Shown piece after piece: positions 57,599 through 64,000 of a DNA stretch of 64,000 nt. The notes under the pieces were generated by a model. It ran no database searches, was not told the DNA's origin, and saw only the letters and a program-made list of their open reading frames with translations. The stretch's first letter is position 1; each line of letters starts with the position of its first letter. The stretch covers positions 8,495,545-8,559,544 of the forward strand of contig CM051456.1 in assembly GCA_028274465.1 (NCBI GenBank). The letters are read 5' to 3'. The translations under genes and the position numbers were made by a program. Source of the DNA: Plantago ovata. Its lineage: Eukaryota; Streptophyta; Magnoliopsida; Lamiales; Plantaginaceae.

Positions 57599-60500
57599 AT
57601 GGGGTATGACCCTGACAGCCCACCTCGCGAAGAGCACGATGAAGGTTTGTCTTACATTTTTTAGCTGTCGTTTGCCCCAAAGTTATAGGGAATTTGATGT
57701 CATCCTGTCATTTCACATTTCAAACTTTTAACTGAATGACAGATGATGAGGATGAGTATGAGGAGGAAGGTGGAGGTAATCGCCTTCTGGGGTTCATGTT
57801 TGGAAATGTTGATGATTCTGGTGATCTTGATGCTGATTACCTTGATGAGGTGACATGCTTCAATTTGTTTATTCTTGTATAATGTCTTCCTATATTGTTT
57901 TGTCTCACATTATATAGATTCGTAAGCTGAACAACATGAAGAGATAAAGAACTCAGTGTGCATTACAATAATTTTCATAGGATTTATTATGATTCTAGAT
58001 TTACCAAACATTGTCTTCATAATTCAATAAAGGATAGGCATTTTCTTTTCCCACGTGACATAGAAATCTGCAAAAAATCTCCCTGTATGATATGTTTTTC
58101 GTCTTCTTGGTGGTTTCACTAGTCTGATTGGCTACTGCTGTGTTGTCCCTTTGAAGTAGTTTATTGTAGGCTAGATCAGGAAAGAAACAGAACCATATAG
58201 GAAAGGTTGAGACATTCATACTTTTTCATAGGATTTATTATGATTCTAGATTTATCAAACATTGTCTTCATAATTCAATAAAGGATAGGCATTTTGTTTT
58301 CCCACGTGACATAGAAATCTGCAAAATAATCTCCCTGTATGATATGACTTTTGTCTTCTTGGTGGTTTCACTAGTCTGATTGGCTACTGCTGTGTTGTCT
58401 CTTTGAAGTAGTTTATTGTAGGCTAGGTCAGGAAAGAAACAGAACCATATAGGAATGGTTGAGACATTCAGACTTGGATAATGATGTCCCTGTTAATTCT
58501 CTCCTGGATAAAAGGGAATCAAAATTTATTATTATTTTTTTCCCTCTGTGGCAGCATTTAATTATTACGTTATTTTTATAATTCACTTCTTAGTTACATG
58601 GTGGACGACGTAATACTTAGAACTGGAAAACTAAACTCAAACAGTCAATGTAGCTTTGGATTGTATGCAATTGAACTACCATATTTGTTCCAACTTATAG
58701 TTCACATGGAAAATATTTGTGAACTTAGAAAATTCATGCAATGTAGTTGTGTCTCTGGAAGGTATAATTGGTTCTGCTGACTTGGAAATTCGCATTAGAA
58801 ATAAAACCATTTGCAAATATTATATATTTGAGTATCTACAGACTGCAACTGTTCCACAGAATACTCCATCTGTCATAGACTAGGTCATTATTCAGAGCTA
58901 ATGTGTTAATGCTAAAATCTGGCATTTCCCAGGACGCAAAGGAGCATCTTGCTGCGGTAGCTGACAAGCTTGGTACATCTCTGACGGATATAGAAGTAAG
59001 TAAATGTCAAGTAATAATGAACCAGATTTTGTATTCTAGCATTAGATAGACACAGCCTCTTGTTGTATAGAATCGCAGACTGTTGTATTCATAGTTAACA
59101 ATCTTCCCTTGCACTCCCCTTTGGGTGCTATGCTGTCATGGATATCGAACTAATGCCAGTTCCTCACGGTTTCAGCTGTCTGTCAAATCATTGAAGGCGA
59201 CATCTGATGCTACTGATGAAGGTGATCATCTATTTCTTCATATATGTTTTGAATTTCAGTTGCTACGGTTGTCCATTCATATTGTATTGCATTCACCCTT
59301 GTTATCATGCTCTATACCAAACCATTGTAAGCAATAAGCTCAAATTCTGTAGCAACACTCGTAATGTTTGCTATCTTGAATGCTATGGGACCACTCAAAA
59401 TTGCAAATATTCTTCAATCTACTTGTCCTTTCAATATTAATATTCTCATTGGTATAGTTGTAGCAGTTAGGGTAGCAAACTCACATAGCTGTATTTCAAA
59501 GTTGTGAGGTAGAAGCTAATTAGCAGAGAATATTTTTAATATTTGCATGTGAGAAAAGTCATATGAGATGCATATTTGGATATGATCAACCAAATTTATT
59601 TTTAGCCTTGACTTAGCATATGTGGACATGTTAAATGTGGAAAACAACTTCAGTCGCAGTGTATATTGAAATATTGATGGCTGCCTGTAATGTGAATTTC
59701 TGTAACTAATTTGGGGGTATCTGATCCGTATTTTCCATCATTCTCTTTAACTAGATTATGACGAGAAAGCCGACAATGCTGTTAATTATGAAGACATAGA
59801 TGAGCAGTATGAAGGGCCAGAGGTTCAGGCTGCAACTGAAGAAGACTTTCTGTTGCCTAAAAAAGATTTCCTTACATCAGCAGTTTCAGTAACGAATTTG
59901 GAGAATACGACTTCTGTTTACGATGATGAGAATTATGACGATGAGGATGATGATACCGAAAATCAAAACATGGTGGTGGAGGGAAACGCTGAAGCTCCAT
60001 CAGTTTCACCACCAGGTTGTTACACAGTAAATGCTGAACTCTAGTCCTGTCTTCTTTTAATTCATGTTCATGCTATACTTTCAGTATCTTAATCCTATAC
60101 CATAATACTGTGATACCCATCTAGCTCACATGTGGGCAGCCTATCTAGGCTTATGAATTGTTTGGTTTTGCGTTAAAGATTTAGCTTGTGGAGGATTCAT
60201 ATATTTATTTAATGAATATCAGGATATGTAGTTTTAGTTTGTTTTGGAGTATGGTTTTGGTATGAGTTATAGTTAGTTGAGAACTAAGGGGTCTTCTATT
60301 GGTTGAGTTCCAGTCTAGTGTAACAATTCACAATTGATGTTACAGAGTAAAGATATTAATATTGAAAGCAGTATTAAAAGTTAATGTTACTTGTGCCTTG
60401 TGGTGGGTTAACGACCAGTGGTGTCAATATAACTCCCTAGTAGAGCAAAGAGCAACAACAAACGTATACTCTAGCAGCTGTAGAGAGCAGAGTTTAGAGG

Positions 60501-63315
60501 GAAATTGGAAATGTCTTCATCACTTAACCCTATTTTCAGTCCATAAACATGTATCTTATAAATGTATGGGCATGAAAGGTCTTTTTTTTACCTCACTTAA
60601 CCCTGTTTTCAATCCATGAATCTGTAGTCTATATATGTATAAATATGAGAAATCCCCCTTGCACTCACTTTACCGTATTTTAGTACATAAAATAACCTCA
60701 TTTTGTACTTATATATATGGTTTATAACTTAAGAAACATGCACAACATATCTTAGTTAAGCAGCCATCTTGCCCTGCTACCCCCTACTACAGCCTTTTCT
60801 GGCTCGGCTGTGCCCTCTAGTATCTTGGACTGATAAAATTGCTTAATACCCGTTGACTCGGGGATCAGGAATAGATTTTTTCATTATGTATTATGGCAAT
60901 GATTACAGAAAATACCATTTCTCTACATACATGAATCAAAAGTCAAAACAAAACAAACTTATTTGTACAGGAATGCAGAATTTTTTTTATGTAGTTGGTG
61001 ATTTCATTTTTCCTGCAGAGGAGCAGAAGGTCAGTCACGAGTCAGTTTCTCAAGATGGAAATGTTCCAGAAGATATGCATACACAAGTACTTGATATTGA
61101 GAACTTGGATGTGGTAGAACCTGACGAGGTTAGTGGTTTCTATTTGTCAATTGCGAGTAAGGAATTCTAAGTTATCAATTGCAAAATGGCTGAAGAGCAA
61201 GATAGCTCATAAGCTGCTTTAAGAAGCTCCTTGAAATGCTCCTGTAGCAATGTTTAATGACGATTCCTGATTTTAATGTATTACGACCCTGAAACTATCT
61301 TTAAATTATGTGTGTTAACCTCCTCTACCTAATAAATCTAATTATAGAAAATAAGATTTGGGCTTCGACCTATTGTAAGCAAAATTATGATACTGCTATT
61401 TATTCGTATTTACTGAAAATAGTCTACACTGTTTTCTGAAGAAGTACTTGTCTCTCTTGTCACGGAGCAGCATACTGTTCTTGCTTGCATTTTTTTTTCT
61501 TTCTTGCTTCTCTTGTTGCACTTGTTAGTTATATTCACCAGTTTCCCAAGTCTGTCTTGAACCACGATGTTGCTTTGATTTTTTCTCTTGCCTTTTGATT
61601 TGATGTGAAACATTGCTTGTCTGCATAGGTTTGTACTTTGTGGATGTATTTGATGGCTAATACAGTTAATATGCAACTATGTGCTTGCCTATCAACAGTA
61701 ATATTTCGTGGTGTATCACAGGACTTTATTGTTGAAATACTGTATCTGATCTAGTAATTTACTTGCCTTTTCACCAGCACTTGGTTGAGCAGGATGACTC
61801 AAGTTCTTCAGAGGACTTGACTGGTGATGATAGATCTTCATTGCTTCCCATTCTTTGCGTGGAGGATGGCAAGGCAATCTTACGATTTTCTGAAATTTTT
61901 GGCATTCACCAACCTATAAAAAAGTCCAGAAAAAGGGAATCCCGATATGTACTACCTAAAGGTATCATTTGTTGAGAGAACAGAAGTTTCTTCACATGTC
62001 AGGATTATCTTTCAAAGTTCCAACCAATAGCACAAACAGAAAATCATAATTTCTTTTCTTTCTTCTTGTTCACAAAATCTCCAATCTGACCTTTATTTTT
62101 CTTTGAATGTTTTGATACTCAATATTGGTCTAATCTTGTCTGTTTTTATTCTCTTTCTTCGTTAAATGGCTTAGTCTTACTGAACACAACATATTTCTTT
62201 TAATTCTCACAGATAAATATATATCCATGGATGCTTCTGATACCGTTGAAGAAGATGAGGAAGCATTCTTAAAGGCACCTTTTCAAGATTTCCCATGGAG
62301 GATACCATTCCATATGAGAAGTGAAGATGACATGTTGGATGATGAATGCAACTCAGTGACTCCTGTTGTCTATGGTACTAGAAAAATGTCCTTGGGACTT
62401 GATGAACACAAAAAGATTCTTGTGTTTCTGCTGAACCAATGAAAGATGGGGCCTCAGTACCTACCTTTTCGAAGTGGAATCATATTTCACCAAACTTATA
62501 TTCTCTTGATCAACAAGATTGGGAAGAAAAATTATCTGGAGTGATTCACCGTCAAATAGTGAGAACTTTGTCGAAAGTTGTGAGTTGTCAGGACCTGATT
62601 CTGATGCACAGGCTGATATGGAAATGGATTTCGATGTAGAGACACGAGCTTGCGACCTGGAAATTCAAACTGGATCTCATGATAAAGATCACACTTCTCT
62701 TCTGGATACCCGGGCCATTTCGGTTGAACCATTTGGCCAAAATGAGAATTCTCATTCCATACACAGTTCTGTGACAGAAACAAGAAGTCATCCACAACTC
62801 TTAAGATTAGAATTGCGGTTGGATAATGATACAGATACGGCCGGTGCAAAAGATAAAGATACTGGTGGTAATGCCAAAGTCTACGCCGATTCCATTAGTC
62901 ACTTTAGTCAGCTTACGTTACAAAATAGAGATGTATTAGAAGGATCATGGGTGGATGAGATTGTTTGGGAATCAAATCAATCTATTATGAAACCAAAGTT
63001 AATACTTGATCTTCAAGATGAGCAGATGCTTTTTGAACTTTCGGATACGAATGATGCTGATTCTCTACAGCTTCATGCTGGGGCGATGATTATATCTCGT
63101 TCTGCAATTCCGAATAGTGGGGACTCACATGAGCTATATGGTCATGGAGTTCCATCTGCTGGGCGCTTTAACATTTCCAATGACAAATTCTACTCAAACA
63201 GGAAAATTTCTCAGCAGCTGAGGTCTCATTCAAAGAAGCGGGTTATTCATGGACTTAAAGTATGGCATTCACAACCTGCGCTAAAGCTGGAAACTATGAA
63301 AGCTAAATTGAGCAA
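57599..63315 (+). CDS. TFIID subunit TAF1 (HAF-type), 5' part; continues past the window
   Basis: Largest TFIID subunit, scaffold and histone-acetyltransferase-type co-activator in the nucleus. Coding exons: 57599-57644, 57743-57849, 58933-58995, 59176-59221, 59755-60015, 61019-61128, 61778-61961 and 62213-63315. The last ends at AGCAA|GTAAGA, so the gene runs off the right edge. The N-terminus is acidic: MGYDPDSPPREEHDE, then GNRLLGFMFGNVDDSGDLDA, as in plant TAF1, followed by DAKEHLAAVADKLGTSL, NYEDIDEQYEGPEV, a KKSRKRESRYVLPKDKY stretch and the start of the conserved central region (SKKRVIHGLKVWHSQPALKL). Two single-base gaps in A runs (about 62412-62416 and 62528-62532) break exon 8. With one base restored at each, the frame and exon phases fit, so consensus error is suspected. 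HAT core, zinc knuckle and bromodomain would lie beyond 64000. Confidence 0.9.
57973..58474 (+). repeat. Tandem duplication of about 251 bp in TAF1 intron 2
   Basis: 57973-58223 and 58224-58474 are nearly identical, both starting 'tttcataggatttattatga' and ending near 'gttgagacattca'. It lies wholly within the intron and differs by a few substitutions. Confidence 0.92.
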
Positions 63316-64000
63316 GTAAGAATTATTTCTCAACTTATCCTTTGCGTTTATTATTGGATTTGTAATGTTGGGGGTAGTTATTATTTCTCAACTTATACTT
63401 TTGTTTATTAGTGAATTTGTAATGTTGGGGGTAGATACGACTTACGAGTAATGGTTATAATGGTGGTGGCTGTAAAATGTGAGGCTGTTAAATTGAAGAT
63501 GGTGTCTTCTGTTAGTTTTGCAGCAGATTAGTATTAGTTAGTATTATGAAAAGAAAGACAGGGGAGCGTGTGTTACACTTTGTTGTTGGTATGATTAGTA
63601 GTTCTATACTACTATTCTATGTGAGTTACAAGTTCAAGTTTAAATACAAATATGAACACACATGAATGTTATTATTTGCCATGTGCTAATGTGGGTGGGG
63701 GGTGGTTAATATATATAAATAAATGCATATATGTTTTTAATGCTACTAAACATAAAAATGTACTACATATTTGATATTTTCATACATCCAGATAAATATT
63801 TACATGAGCACAAGTATTCTTATTGAATTTGGTGTGACTATTGTCATTTTTGTGTGTGGATGTTCAACTTATGTTCCAGTTCTCACACATCAATGAGCTT
63901 TTGCATCTGGTGCTTGGGACTACATAAGTTTAGTTTCTGAACATGGATTCTCTTCTTTTTTTTTCTCCTTCCCAATGTGTGTCTATGCTTTGTTTTATGC
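63316..64000 (+). other. TAF1 intron, at least 685 bp
   Basis: Begins GTAAGA. No acceptor followed by the expected next exon was found before the window ends. A short local duplication 'ttatttctcaacttat' is seen at 63325 and 63380. Confidence 0.5.

Overview
This is a plant nuclear window. The genes carry GT-AG introns, single-copy eudicot proteins are interleaved with cut-and-paste and copy-paste repeats, the microsatellites are AT-rich, and plant-only families are present (MIR169, phytosulfokine, P-class PPR, CYP71-clan P450). The protein resemblances suggest a eudicot, perhaps an asterid. The species cannot be named from sequence alone.

Layout. 2.1-5.9 kb: two tandem CYP736A-like P450 genes (+). 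7.1-9.3 kb: a Stowaway MITE, a LINE RNase-H remnant and a two-hairpin MIR169 cluster (+). 10.6 kb: a U6 snRNA gene (-) with a pol III-type USE/TATA promoter. 11.3-11.9 kb: a small two-exon phytosulfokine precursor gene (-). 12.8-20.2 kb: repeat-rich DNA holding a long foldback element, an 859-bp CACTA element, a LINE remnant, diverged duplicated blocks, two tandem arrays and the 3' exons of an unidentified gene. 20.8-25.9 kb: an LRR receptor (pseudo)kinase gene (+). 27.9-33 kb: a MITE and a block bounded by two outward-facing Helitron 3' ends, which contains a hAT-like element and a broken repeat-bearing coding exon. 33.1-34.0 kb: an F-box pseudogene (+). 35.8-42.4 kb: condensin subunit CAP-D2 (-). 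42.8-44.7 kb: a hAT element with a perfect 8-bp target duplication and a PIF/Harbinger-like element. 45.1-46.2 kb: an F-box/LRR gene paralogous to the 33-kb copy. 47.3-49.5 kb: a possible small gene and the chloroplast PPR gene EMB2453/PPR5-like (-). 51.2-53.6 kb: gamma-glutamyltransferase (+). 54.5-56.0 kb: a degenerate TRIM-like LTR element with a Mutator-like element nested in one LTR. 57.6-63.3 kb: the 5' part of TAF1 (+), running off the window.

The genes do not form a pathway. They are housekeeping genes (condensin, TFIID, chloroplast RNA maturation, glutathione turnover, splicing RNA) mixed with signalling and specialised-metabolism genes (PSK, LRR kinase, MIR169, P450s, F-box), as is usual for plant chromosomes. 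Exon boundaries were set by hand from splice consensus, frame phase and remembered family similarity; no alignment was run.

Two points affect how the annotation should be read. CAP-D2 and TAF1 each need two single-base corrections, mostly at short A runs, to give an open frame with matching splice phases. These look more like consensus errors than gene death. In contrast, the two F-box paralogues share one frameshift at the same codon, so that one cannot be a read error.
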